Below are positions 37,601 to 50,689 of a DNA stretch of 64,000 nt, one piece after another. The stretch's first letter is position 1, and each line of letters opens with the position of its first letter. The notes beneath the pieces were generated by a model, which saw nothing but the letters and a program-made list of their open reading frames with translations, did no database searches and was not told the origin of the DNA. The translations under genes and the position numbers were made by a program. Source of the stretch: Eulemur rufifrons (taxonomy: Eukaryota > Chordata > Mammalia > Primates > Lemuridae); assembly GCF_041146395.1 (NCBI RefSeq), contig NC_091010.1, forward strand, positions 46,954,001 through 47,018,000. Reading direction: 5' to 3'.

Positions 37601-37789
37601 AAATTGTAAATATGCAAATAGCAAATGCATACACTCACAGGTCAGCTAATTCACTATGTCCCAAAGATTCCTCAGAGTCTTTTGCTGGGCTATCTAGGCA
37701 GCTAGCTTGTCTGATCATCGCAATTCCTGCTTGGAGCAGTGCAGGGCATAGTTGATGACTTTGCTCCAGTTCTGCATACTGTTTTGTTT

Positions 37790-37820
37790 AGTTTTGTTGT
37801 TGTTGTTGTTGTTGTTGTTA
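37790..37820 (+). repeat. (TTG)n microsatellite
   Basis: About eight TTG/GTT units in a row at the 3' boundary of the antisense L1; probably the degenerate poly-T side of that L1. Confidence 0.9.
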
Positions 37821-39049
37821 AATCATGCAGAGTTACTGAATTTTATCCAATGTGTTTTCTGCATCTATTGAGATGATCGCTTTTCCCTCTTTATTCTGTA
37901 ATGTGGTAAATGACATTGATTTTCAAATGTTAAATCAACCTTCCATTCCTATTCACTTATGATGTAGTATCCTTTCTATATATTGCAAATTTTGACTTGC
38001 TACTATTTTGTTAAAGATTTTTACACCTATGCTACCAAGGGATATTAGTCTATAACCCTCTTTTCTTTAAATGTCCTTGTCAGATTTGCAAATAAAGATT
38101 AGGCTAGTCTTATAAAATGAATTGGGAAGTGTTCCTTCCTCCTCTATTTTCTGCAAAAATCTGAATATTTGATAGAATTCAACAGTGAAATAATCTGGGC
38201 CTGGAGAACTACAAGGAAAGTCTTTTAATTAAAAATTGAATACCTTTATCAAACATAGGACTATCCAAAATTTCCCTTTCTTCTTGTCTCAGTTTTGGTA
38301 AGATGTGTTTTTTGAAAAATTTGTCCAGTTAATCGAAGCTGCCAATTTATTGGCATAAAATTGTTAAAAATATTTCTTTATTGCCCTTTAATATCTGTAT
38401 GATCTATGATAATATTAGAAATTTGTGTTTCTCTCTTTTTTCTTAGTCTTGCTAGGGGGTTATCAATTTTGTTAATTTTTTCAAAGAACTAACTTTTGGC
38501 TTTGTCAAATTTCTCTACTGTTTTCTATTTCATTGATTTCTTCTATTATCTTTATTTCCTTCCTTTGACTTTAGGCTTAATTTGTTCTTCTTTTTCTAGT
38601 TCCTTAATGTGGAAGCTTAGATAACAGATTTTAAACCCTTCTTCCTTTCTAACATAAGCAGCTAAAGCCATGAATTTTCCTCTAAACACTACTTTAGCTG
38701 CATCCCACAAATTCTGCTATGGTGCTTTCACTCTCATTGACTAAATATTTTCAAATTTCCCATATGATTTCTTTTATGAACTATTGGTTATTTAGAAGTA
38801 TGTTGTTTAATTTCCAAATATCCCAAAATTTTTCTCTTATTGGTTTCCAGCTTAATTATGTTGTGGTCAGAAAACATACATTGTATTATTTTAGTTATTT
38901 TAAATTTATTGAGATTTTTATGGCACATCTTGGTGAGTTCTCTACGTGCACTTGAAAAGAATATATATTCTGCAGTTGTTGAGAATAGTGTAAATGTCAG
39001 TTAGGGTAAGGTGACTGATAACATCATTCAGATCATATATATCCTTGCT

Positions 39050-39346
<297 letters not shown>

Positions 39347-40089
39347 TGATTTTTTATCTACTTTCTCAGTCAATTCTGAGAAAGGGGTGTTAAATCTCTA
39401 ACTCTTATTGTGGATTTGTTTCTTTAATTCTGTCAGTTTTTGCTTCATGTATTTTGAAGCCCTGTTATTAAATAACTACACATTTAGAATTTTTATATCA
39501 TTCTGATGAGTTGACCCTTATATCATTATAAAACGTTCCTCTTTACCTCTGATAATATTCCTGACCTTGAAGTCTACTTTGTCTAACATTAATATAACCA
39601 CGTCAGCTTTTTATGCTTACTGATTGCATGGTATATCTTTTTCTATTTTTTTTTTTAACTTTCAACATATCTATGCCTTTACATTTAAAGTGCACCTCTT
39701 TTAGACAGCTTATTGTTAAGTCTGGTAATTTATGCCTTGAAATTGAAATATTTAAACCATTTACATCTAATGTAATTACTAATATGGTATTTGTTTTCTA
39801 TTTGTCCCATTTGTTTGTTCTTTCTTTCTTGCCTTCTGTTGGGCTAATCTAATATTTCCATTTCATTTCCTCTTTTGGCTTTTTAGCTATACCTCTGGAT
39901 TTTTCAAGTGCTTGTTCTAGGGATTACAATATGCATCCTTAACGTATCACATTCTTCTTAGAATTAATATTATACCACTTCACGTACAATGTATGAACTA
40001 TACAACAGTAAAATTCCATCTACCACCCCATCGGTCCTGTCTGTCACTGTTGTCATATATGCTACTTCTACATATTTGCAGTGGTTTTA

Positions 40090-40508
40090 AATTATCTCCA
40101 CAATTTTTTCTGATACTCTTTGCTTCAAAGTGGGGAGCCTAATTCCTCTCCGGAATGTGGGCTTTAGTTAGTGGCTCACTTCTAACCTACAGAATGTGGT
40201 AGTAGTGAGCAACAGTGTGTGATTTCCAAGACCAGGTCATGAGAACACTCAGGCAGCTTTACGGAAGGGTTCATGTGGCGAGGAACTGAGGCCTCCTGCC
40301 AACGGCCATGTTCAGTGAGCATCCTGGAAGCTCCTGTAGCCCCATCAAAGCCTTCAGATGATGGCCAACATCTTGGTGGCAACCTCATGAGAGACTCTGA
40401 GCCTGAACCATCCAGCTAAGCCACTCCTGGATTTCCAACCCACAGAAACTGTAATAAACTCAGTTTTAGGCCACTAAGTTTTGGGGTAATTTGTTACATA
40501 GTAGTAAA
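40090..40508 (+). mobile_element. MaLR-type solo LTR nested in L1
   Basis: The 3' half is typical of MaLR LTRs: GGCGAGGAACTGAGGCCTCC, CAACCTCATGAGAGACTCTG, GGCCACTAAGTTTTGGGGTAATTTG, ending CAATACA. No internal retroviral sequence is adjacent, so it is a solo LTR. Confidence 0.7.
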
Positions 40509-40949
40509 TAATCAATACAATTGCTTTAAATTCCTTGTGTGTTAAATCCATCATCTGGGTCATCACATGGTCTGTTATATCTTTTTCTCTGTAGTATAGA
40601 TCACATTTTTGCTTGTTACATTTTCACTTCTTTGTATTCTAGTAATTTTTATTGTATGCTAAATTTGTGGGTAGTATGTTATAGATGATCTGGATCATTT
40701 GTCTTCCTTTAATGAGTATTGAATTTTGGTTTGACAGTAGTTATTATAATTACCGGATGATTCCCTTGATCCTATTAGGCTTCCTTTTATGCCATGTAGG
40801 GTGGGTCTACTTTGATTTTGTCCTTAAAGCAAGGGCTTTATTATAGGGTGTTGTTCTCACTCCTAAAGTTGTCCTTTCTGAGGCCTCAAAAGAATGCCTC
40901 AAGTGCTCATCAAGGTCCCTCTGTTCTGGCTGTTTGTCACGCTACTCTG

Positions 40950-41011
40950 CACAGTGCTCAGAAATTCCAACATTTCTGAACACAGTGCTCAGAAATTCCA
41001 ACATTTCTGAA
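40950..41011 (+). repeat. Perfect 31-bp tandem duplication
   Basis: The 31-bp unit at 40950-40980 (CACAGTGCTCAGAAATTCCA...) is repeated exactly at 40981-41011. It is a recent local duplication. Confidence 0.95.
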
Positions 41012-42444
41012 CCCTGTGCATCCCTGAGTATCTTTGTTCAACTCACAGCCCCACAGCGGCCACTCTCTGTTAGGTCTCACAGAGTCTTGCCCTGTGCATG
41101 CCTGGCCCACCAGGTATGGGATGGAAGAAGAGCTCCAGTGATGCCTAAAATTAAGTCTTCCAACATCCAGGTGGAGGAGAGCTTAGAATAGGTAAAATAT
41201 GATTTAGGTAAACATAGAAATACTTAATGTCTTTACAACACAGTGTGGTGAATTACAGTTCATAATAGCAACTCTGAACTAAAACAAGCCAAGGATCACT
41301 GAATCATTTGAGTGCCATAATTCACAATTTGTCCCCAATCCTCTAAAAGTATCTTGACATGCCAAACAACTTCTAGCCATTTCTATATCTATGTCCATTC
41401 ACCTCTGCATTCAAGCTTTGTTCAGCTATTTCTTGTGCTTATAATATATACTCTAGTAGATGGAATGGCTATTCAGAAATCTTCACCCTCGTAAGAACTA
41501 TACATCCTTACAAGATATGTAATTATACATGTATAATAATGTATATTATTATACAGGATTATATATCCCTACCCTTTACTGTGTACTTGTGCAGTGCCTT
41601 GCTCTGTGGCAGAGCATATTTCCCTGTTATATTTCAGTTAGACTTGACCAATGGGGTGTCAGTAGAGATGATATAAGCAGAGGCTTTCAGCCTTACGTTA
41701 TGGTTTGGCCTGTCCTCAGTGCTCCTGTAATCTGCCATGAGACGAGCAGGCCCTGGGAAGCCCCTGACCCTTCGGCCCGGGCCCCAGAAAGAAGACAACA
41801 AAAAACAGACTTGAACCCAAATGGAAGCCTATAGGGTTCAGCCTGGCTCAGCCAAACTGCTGTGTACCCTACTCTTCCATCAAACAGACATATAACTCTT
41901 ATTATCTGTGTTAACTATTATCTTTTGGATCCAACTTAAATGATAGCTCCTCTATGACGCCTATAGAACTAGTCCCTATCTCCTGCATGCTAAAGAAGGC
42001 GGGGATTCTTTTTATCTGTTACAGTCACGGATGTCTATAAAGCATCAAGAGCACTGCCCAATACATAGTACACCCTCCATAAATATCTGCAGAATGAATG
42101 ATTTAACACACTGAACTACTTTAACTTATACATCAAAATACATATTCATATTCCCAATGATCACACTGCTCTTTCCCACAGAGCTGCATAGGGTCTCACA
42201 GGCCTCACTTCCAGGTTAGGAAGGTTGGGCTTTGTATTTTAGGCGATTGGAAGGGCCTGAAGATTTTGGAGTAGGAAAATATAATGGTTAGAATTAGGAT
42301 GAGTTGCAAATGACCAAACATCCCAAATAAAAGAAAAAGGAAAAAAGTGTGTGTGTTTCTATGTATATATATGTAAATAAAGTTTTTTTCCAGATGAAGA
42401 CAAAGCCATTCTAAGGGACATCATTATTCTGGTTGTTTCTCTTC

Positions 42445-42775
42445 ATATTATTTGTTAAAAACAGGTTTATTGGGACATAACTCACATACCATACAATTCA
42501 CCCATTTAAAGTGTACAGTGGGTTTTTAGCGTATTCACAGAGTCATGTGACCATTACTACTATAAATTTTAGAAGATTTCAACACCTCATAAAGAAATTC
42601 CACACCCATTAGCAGTCTTGTCCCATTTCCCCCCAACAACCCCTCTCCTCTCCAGCTCTAGGCAAACGCTAAACATGTCACATAAATGGAATCATATAAC
42701 GTGTAGTCTTTTGTGATTGGCTTCTTTCACTTAGCATGTTTTCAAGGTCTTCAAATCATTTTCAGATAGAAACCG
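42445..42775 (+). repeat. L1M 3'UTR fragment
   Basis: TTTATTGGGACATAACTCACATACCATACAATTCACCCATTTAAAGTGTACAG is the mammalian L1M 3'UTR signature. It is followed by the ATGGAATCATATAACGTGTAG block. Confidence 0.8.
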
Positions 42776-42784
42776 GATCAGCTT

Positions 42785-43060
42785 AAAACATATGTAATAG
42801 TTAAGAGCATAGACTACAGGGCCAGACTGCTGGATCTTCATCCTGGCCCATCTCTTATTAGAATTACAGGACTTGGAGCAAGTTACTTAATTTCTCTGTG
42901 CTTTAATCTCCTCATCTGTAAAACAGGTTTCATAATGGAACCACTCATAGGATTGCACTGAAATTTAAATGAGTTACTAATGTATGTCAGCACAAAGAAT
43001 AGTACCTCACGTATAGTAAGCATTACACAGCTGTTAGCTATAATTACTATTATCTTCATT
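42785..43060 (+). repeat. MIR SINE
   Basis: A near-complete MIR from AGTTAAGAGCATAGACTACAGG to GCTGTTAGCTATAATTACTATTATC. Confidence 0.85.
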
Positions 43061-43199
43061 AAAAAGAGGAGAGTTGTGAATAGACATTCTCAAAATCTTT
43101 TTCATAGTACTGGCATGTGTTTTGGTATTTAATAGGTTTTGAAAAGAAGTGCCTTAGAAGGGGAAAATGAGGAATGACTGCTAATGACTACAGGTTTCT

Positions 43200-43509
43200 T
43201 TTTTCTTTTTGTTTTGTTTTTAAGATAGGGTCTTGCTCTGTTGCCCAGGCTAGAGTGCAGTGGCATTGTCATAGCTCACTGCAACCTCAAACTCCTGGGC
43301 TCAAGCAATCCTGACTCAACCTCCTAAGTAGCTGGGACTACAGGGGCTCACCATCACGCCTGGCTAATTTTTTTTCTTTTAAATTTTTGTAGCGACAGGG
43401 GTCTCACTATGTTGATCAGTCTGGTCTTGAACTCCTGGCCTCAAGCAATTCTCCCACCTCAACCTCCCAAAGGGCTAGGATTATAGGCATAAGCCAATGC
43501 ACCTGGCCA
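43200..43509 (-). mobile_element. Alu SINE inserted in an L1 3' end
   Basis: Antisense dimeric Alu that splits an L1M-type 3' end: GACTACAGGTTTCTTTT before it and AGAGTTTCTTTTGGAGATGA after it. The short repeat TTTCTTTT marks the target site. Confidence 0.88.
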
Positions 43510-43665
43510 ATATAGAGTTTCTTTTGGAGATGATGAAAATGTTCTGGAATTAGTGGTGATGGTTGCACAACTTTGTCAGTATACTAAAAACCACCAAATG
43601 GTATACTTTAAAAGGATGAATTTTATGGTATGTGAAACATCTCAATTTATAAAAATTTATTTCAG
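43510..43665 (+). repeat. L1M-type 3' end (continuation)
   Basis: GATGATGAAAATGTTCTGGAATTAG and CTTTAAAAGGATGAATTTTATGGTATGTG are the L1M 3' terminus. This is the distal half of a copy split by the Alu at 43200-43509. Confidence 0.75.
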
Positions 43666-43944
43666 AAATCTCTACACTTCAAGCAAAATAGTGAAGGCAC
43701 ATGAATACTCTGCCTTGGAAAAAGCTGGAAACTTAAATAGCTTCCTTATTCTGCCACCCACACCCACTCCCACCCCTGAAGTTTTTCCTGCACTTCATGT
43801 GTTTTATGCCTGCTCTAGGGTGGGATGGAGGGTAGGTAATACAGGGTTTGATTAAATGAACATTCACCGGGTGGGTGATGCTACATAAAAGAGCAAATTT
43901 TAAAAAAGAAAGCATATTTGCTACTTAATTATTAAGCAATAACT

Positions 43945-44226
43945 ACATACATAACAGTTAAGAGCTCAGACTCTAAAGGCAGAGAGAATTAGTTTCAATT
44001 TCTGGCTCTGCCATTTGTCAAGCTTTGTGACTTTGCAAGTCCCTTAAACCTCTCTGAACCCTGGTCTGTAAACTCATCTGTAAACTAAAGATAATAATAG
44101 TAATTTACTTCATACAGTATTGTGAAGATTAAATTTGATAATGTAGCTAAAATATTTAACACATTTCCTGGCAAATAGTAAGTACTCAGTAACCGTCAGC
44201 TACGAGAACAGGAGGAGGAGGAGGAG
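43945..44226 (+). repeat. MIR SINE ending in a (GGA)n tract
   Basis: MIR (AACAGTTAAGAGCTCAGACTC, CTCTGCCATTTGTCAAGC, AGTAAGTACTCAGTAACCG) followed by a short (AGG)n tract at 44211-44226. Confidence 0.82.
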
Positions 44227-44741
44227 CGAGACTGTCATCGTCACCCAGACTGACTGTAACATAAATAATGCAAATAAGGCAGCAGGTTTGGTGCAGCTAA
44301 CTTCTCAAAACTGCTGCTGTCTTCTTGACAGGAAGGGGGAGTAATGTGACTCTTTGTGGTTACTGGTCAGCAGACAAAGCAATTGACATCCTTCTCTCCT
44401 CGAAGCTCTAAATGAGTTGTGCATTCGCAGCAGACCCACAAAGATTTGGCAGCAGTTTACAAATGAGATCCCTGCATATGGATCCAAGAAAGCCTTTGCC
44501 AAATGCCTTCCAGTAATAGGAGAGGGATATGAAATTAATTTATTTACTATTCTACAAAAGATCTTGTACTTCTAGGAAAAACATTGGCACTATCGTTACA
44601 TCTTTTAAACACATCAAGCTATGACTCTCACCATTTTTTCTTTGGGACTACTGCAATAGCATCCTAAATGGCTACCTATCAGTCTTCTCTCCCTTTATCC
44701 TATTTTCCATCTTACACCTAGGATTATCTTTTCAAAAACTC

Positions 44742-44876
44742 TTTTTTTTTTTTTTAAGAGACGGGGGTCTTGCTATGTTGCCCAGGCTGAACTCAAACTC
44801 TCGGGCTCAAGCGATTCTCCTGCCTCGGCCTCCCAAGTTGCTGGAACTATAGGCGTGTGCCATGGTGCCCAGCCTG
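44742..44876 (-). mobile_element. Alu monomer (FLAM-like)
   Basis: A single antisense Alu left-monomer-like unit with a T-run of about 13. No second monomer is present. Confidence 0.8.
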
Positions 44877-46611
44877 AAAACAAAATCTCATACTTCTCTA
44901 CTGCTCGAAGTTCCTCAAAGATTCCCCATCCATCACTTGTAGGGAAGCGTCTAAAACTCCTTTGCAAATCATTCACAAAGCTCATCATGACCTGGTCCCT
45001 GCCCACAAGTTTGGTCTCATTTCCTGATTCTCTCCACCTACCAAATACCCTAAGCTCTCGCCTGAAGAATTCTGGCAGTTCTTCGCAAGGCCATGTGTAC
45101 TTTTGCAACTATACTTCCTTCTGCCCACAAGAAAAACACCATATTCAAATACAGAATTGAAACATACCAGAGTAGCTGTTCTCATTAAATATAAAGTATA
45201 ATACAGCATTAAAACACTCATTATTACAATACAATTACATCTACAGATGGCTTTTCAAATACATTCTCTCTTATATGTAGTGTTACTACCCGTGATCAGG
45301 TGTGAACATGAAGTGCTTGTAATTGTTCACTGACCACTGCAAGGAAGAATAATCAGTTACCTAGTAAATCACTTCTGATTAACACTTTTATTGTGAATAA
45401 TAATTATATTTTTTAAGCATTTGAAGTCACAAGAAGAGAATACTAACCAAGCCTGAATCCCACCTATGGAATATAAGAATAAAGTTTGAACATACTGGTA
45501 AAATTCAACCCAAAGATTTTCATTAATTTACTGATATCAATGTCTTTAATCAAGGCAAATCTCTTATAATAAATTTATTGAATGTCTTTTTCTTTACACA
45601 TTAGTTTTCAGTCTTGGTTTATTAACCATGTGACTATAAAACTAAATAAAATATTGACACTGAGATACTTTATTCTTACAACCTTCAAGTCACTAAATAA
45701 ATAAATCCAAACATAGCTTCATTCTTCAGCAATTTTCATTCTTTTTACTTTTAATATTGGTTCACTACCCTGCAAAGCTATCACAGTTGACTAGCAGGTT
45801 AAGGCAGCAAAACTAAAAGAAAAATAAAACTGGATTTCTTCCTGTCTACAGTGGTCCAGATATTACAATTATTGAGAAACATCTAGACAGGCAGCAAAAA
45901 GAACAAGTGATGAAAACTATGGGTCTGAAAAACATACATATTAGTATTTTGCTCATAGCCCAGCTAGCTAGCTGCTCACGAATAAAGGACTCCAACAGGC
46001 ACTAACAAAGTCTGGTTTTAACGTAAACTCATTCTCCTCTTACCTGACCCTAGGGATTCTCAGACGTTTCCTGATAAGCAGATCTAAACCGTAAGACAAT
46101 AATATCCCAAGGAGGTTCTGGCACTGAGCCCCAGAAATCCTTAAAGCAACAGGCACTGTCTAAAAGAAGAAAACCAGAGGACTTATTCTCTTCACAGTTC
46201 TCTCCCCGAACTCTAGGGAACATGCACATGCCTTGCCAAAGAGAAGTTAGAAAATTCCTTCTGAGGCAGAATGTTTTTAAACAGAGATGGTCTGCTGTGG
46301 ATAATGTCATTCCCTGACACCTGGGACATTTTGGAAGACTCTTCAGAAATGACCTTAGCGCTGGACCAAACTATAATACGTGGGCCAGTGAATCCTTTCT
46401 ATTTCTGGACGCCTGAATAGCTTGGAAACTCCTGCAGTGACTGACAGCTTCAAGGGTGAGGTAACTCACTACAGAGACAACAGGCCCTTAAAAAAATCCA
46501 GAATGTGGGAAACTCTAATAAAACAACCCATTTTTTAACAAATAAATTATAAGCAAAAATTTTAAATTTAAAAAGAGAAACTTACAAATTAAGAGCCACT
46601 TAAACACTTTA

Positions 46612-46797
<186 letters not shown>

Positions 46798-46977
46798 GCA
46801 CGTTAACTAAATGCAACATACATACTTTTCTTGGATCCTGATTCAAACAAATCAATTATTTAAAAAAAATGAGACAAATGGGAAATTTTGAACATTGACT
46901 AGATTCTTCATTACATTAATGAATTACTGCAATTTTTTTTAGGTGACAATAATGATATTGTTGTCATATGTTAATAA

Positions 46978-47335
<358 letters not shown>

Positions 47336-47689
47336 CTTAAATGGAGTGTTGGATACATGGATGTTGGTTGTATTATTCTCTATTCATTTTGTAAATCTTA
47401 AATACATCATTATGAAAAGGGCTGAAAAGTTGAAGAATGCTACCTGGACGGATAGTTTCTGAGCTTTGCCCTTTGTTGAGGAGCCCCATGGTTTCTGTCT
47501 GCAGCTGTCAGTGCAGAGTCCAGAGAGGAGATCACTGAGCAGGTCCAGCTCCAGGCAAAATCCTCCATCCCTCCCAACTCACAGAGTGCTGGTGAGTTAG
47601 TCCAGCACACTCCAAAAAAGACAAACCTCAATAATTGCTGGACTATTCAGGTCACTCATTGTCTCTGGGCACTTTTTTGCCTGAGGCCC

Positions 47690-47940
47690 ACTATGGCAAG
47701 GTGGTTAAGAACATGAGCTTTGGAGAGAAACAGACACGATTTTGAATTCTAGTTCTATTATTTAATAGCAGTGTAACTTTAGGGCAAGTTTCTTATCAAC
47801 CTGTACCTTAGTTTCTCCAGCTGTAAAATAAGGATTTTAATAGCACCTTCCTCAGAAAATCATTGATACAATTAAATGAGACAAGGCATTTCGTACAGTA
47901 ACTGGCTAAAATATTAGCTGCTGTTATTACGTTATTGTTA
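47690..47940 (+). repeat. MIR SINE
   Basis: MIR core GGTGGTTAAGAACATGAGCT, TTTGAATTCTAGTTCTATTA, CTGTTATTACGTTATTG tail. Confidence 0.85.
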
Positions 47941-47952
47941 TTGTGTTATATA

Positions 47953-48302
47953 TAGTAGTCCCTCCTTATCCACGGTTTTGCTTTCCATGGTTTCAGTTAC
48001 CCATGGTCAACCGTGGTCTGAAACTAGATCAGTATAGTACAGTAAGATATTTTAGAGTGAGAGAGAAAAAGGTCATATTCACATAATTTTTATTATTGTA
48101 TACTGTTATAATTATTCTATTTTATTGGTAGTTACTGTTAATCTCTTACTGCACCTAATCTAAACTATAACTTTAATTAAACTTTATCATGAGTGTATAT
48201 ATATAAGAAGAAACATAGCACATATAAGATTCAGTACTATCTTTGGTCTCAGGTATCCACTGGGGTCTTGGAATGTATCCCCTGCAGATAAGGGGACTAC
48301 TG
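47953..48302. mobile_element. Tigger-like MITE (Tc1/mariner superfamily)
   Basis: A 350-bp non-coding element with inverted terminal repeats: (T/C)AGTAGTCCCTCCTTATCC on the left and the reverse complement of GATAAGGGGACTACTG on the right. It is flanked by TA at 47951-47952 and 48303-48304. The sequence type is that of pogo/Tigger-derived MITEs common in mammals. It lies in DNMBP intron 1. Confidence 0.8.
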
Positions 48303-49129
48303 TATATTAGCAGATTTGGCCCAGACTTGAGGGCCAGGCAGCAAAGTTTAAGACTTGTTAGGGGAGTTGGTGGGCAACAACAGTAAGTGCCCAGTAGCAG
48401 AGCAATAAACTGAAGCAATATTTCAGGAATATGAGCCAAGCAATGATCTCAGAGACCGGGTCTGTGGCACTGGCCTTGAGGACAGCATTATGGTGTATTT
48501 TTTAGCATTCTGTATAGTGCTATTAATATGACTTCAGATCTTGCTTTAGAATAAACTGACCAGGTACACGAGGCATGACTGTTCATCATGAGACTCTGAA
48601 CCAGATCCAGAACACTTATTGTTCGGAAATGACAAAAGCCAAAAAGTTTCTGCATTGCTGGGGATGGGAGGAGAGAATGAACCAGAAAGGGGTGTGAGGT
48701 TGGGGAGTTAAGCACAACTCGGCACATCCATTGCAACTTTTTCTGCTGATGGGGCAGGCTCATTTATCCTAAGAGAATCACCTCGTGAAAACAATGCAGA
48801 GTGTGTGCTGGGCCCAGACCCAGGCTAGAATGTCAGCACTGATTATTCTACCCCTGTCCCTCCTCCCACCATGTGTTCGTCAGCAACACAGATGCTCGCG
48901 TTCTACTTTCCGGAAAATGTAGAGTCCCCCGGAGGGGCTAGGACAGACGTAGAGAAATGAGCTCTGTGTCTGGGTTGTCGGTGGCGCTTACAATGTCAAA
49001 AAGGAAATGGGGATTCTACAGGTTTACTGAACCCAGGCATCAAAACGAGGCTAAGAGAACTTTCTTTCCTCACCCATGCCTTAGACATCCCTCCTGTGGA
49101 TCACAGTGCTGCTTCTTTATGGGTTGACT

Positions 49130-49360
49130 CACTTATGGATTCATTTCTCGAGGGCACGCTACACGCCAAGCACTGTTCGAGGGGCTCGGGACATTATGGG
49201 AGGAACAAAACAAAGATTCCTGCCCTTTAAGAACTTTCTCCTTGAGACATGGGGAAGGCAGACTGCAGCATTTTAGACAGTGACAAATGTTATTGCAAAA
49301 TAAAAGTGGAAAATTTAAGCAGAGCAGGGCAAAGGGATGAGAGTGGGGTGGGAAGGCAGC
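49130..49360 (-). repeat. L2 LINE remnant (antisense)
   Basis: GCTACACGCCAAGCACTGTTCGAGG and the following TTCCTGCCCTTTAAGAACTT block resemble the L2 antisense pattern. Confidence 0.55.
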
Positions 49361-50689
49361 TGCACGTTGAACCCACCTGCTGATAGGGATGTTCACTTAG
49401 GATCTGTCCCTTTCTGCTCTTTGTTAGCACACGCCTGCACCACACAGCATGGTAGCAAAAAGTGATCAGGGACACAAAACAACTGCGTTGGATTTTATTT
49501 CAGAGTCAAAAGAAAATACATTCCTATTTTCTCCATTCTATTTATTTTGTGAAAGTGTGGTCTGAAGGAGGAGGGTGAAACTGGGGGACTGGACCGAAGC
49601 AAAGCGACACCAAATGTCCTTCTCTTCCCCTCAGGCCCCCAGGCTAGTCTCTGGTCTGCTGGTATTTGGGCTGGGACCGCTCCACATTCTGACAATGACT
49701 CTGGGCTGTTTGTGCACAGAGGCTCCCGCAGGCACAGCCTGCTCCAAATAGCAAGCGAGCTATCACCCACAGCTACAAACTGACTGTATCTTTCTTACTG
49801 GGGTTTCCCCTCAGAGGACCAATCAAAGCAAAAAGAACAGGAGTTGATGGCCTGCCCCCCAAAAAGGAAGGATGATACAAAATCACACAGTGCAGTTTTA
49901 AATGCTCTCCCCTTGTCCACAAACCTGTCTCTTTTCTCCCAAAAAAGACCAGAAAGAGGGAGAAAGAGAGAAATAACCAATATTTTACCAGAGGTTCGTG
50001 CTAAACGGCAGGATTATAGATTTGCTTTTCTACATTTTACAAATTTTCTACAATGAAGATGAACAATTTTTATAATTAGGAAAAAAACAACTAGCCTTTA
50101 AAAAGAAGAAAACAAAAAGAGGAAGAGATGGCCATGAGAATTACCTGCCCAACACCCTCGCGGTTACGTCGCTGCAAGACTACCTAGGGCTCTATCTGCC
50201 GAACTCCCCCAGTGTTTCTTGAGATTTACTTAAGTAAGATTTACACCTGGAATAAAGACTGATCCAGAGTAAGGAAACTGTAATTTTACATATCTTATAT
50301 TTACAATCATGCTGACGGCTAAAGTTGTGATCCTGAGTATGGCTCTGTCTCTCATTCTTCACGCCAGCTATTTAAATTCTGACTCTCAATGGCAGGAGGA
50401 AAAAGCTGACCTAATCATGAAATAAGCTTACCCTAGGTTGTTTACCATAAATCTATACAGGCAGCATTCAGAAATATTGGGGACTCTTGCTTATCTTTTC
50501 TTTGAAACAACTTCAGCATAGGCTTAGGATTTTGATGTGCAGCCTGCCTGATGCCGTCTTGTTTCCCGGAGGACAGATCCTGAAAAAGTATTTCATAAGG
50601 CTTACCACCTAATTATGATGAAGACCCTCAGTAAACTAGAAATAGAGGAAAATACCTTAACTTGAAAAAGGTTACATACAAAACCTAAA

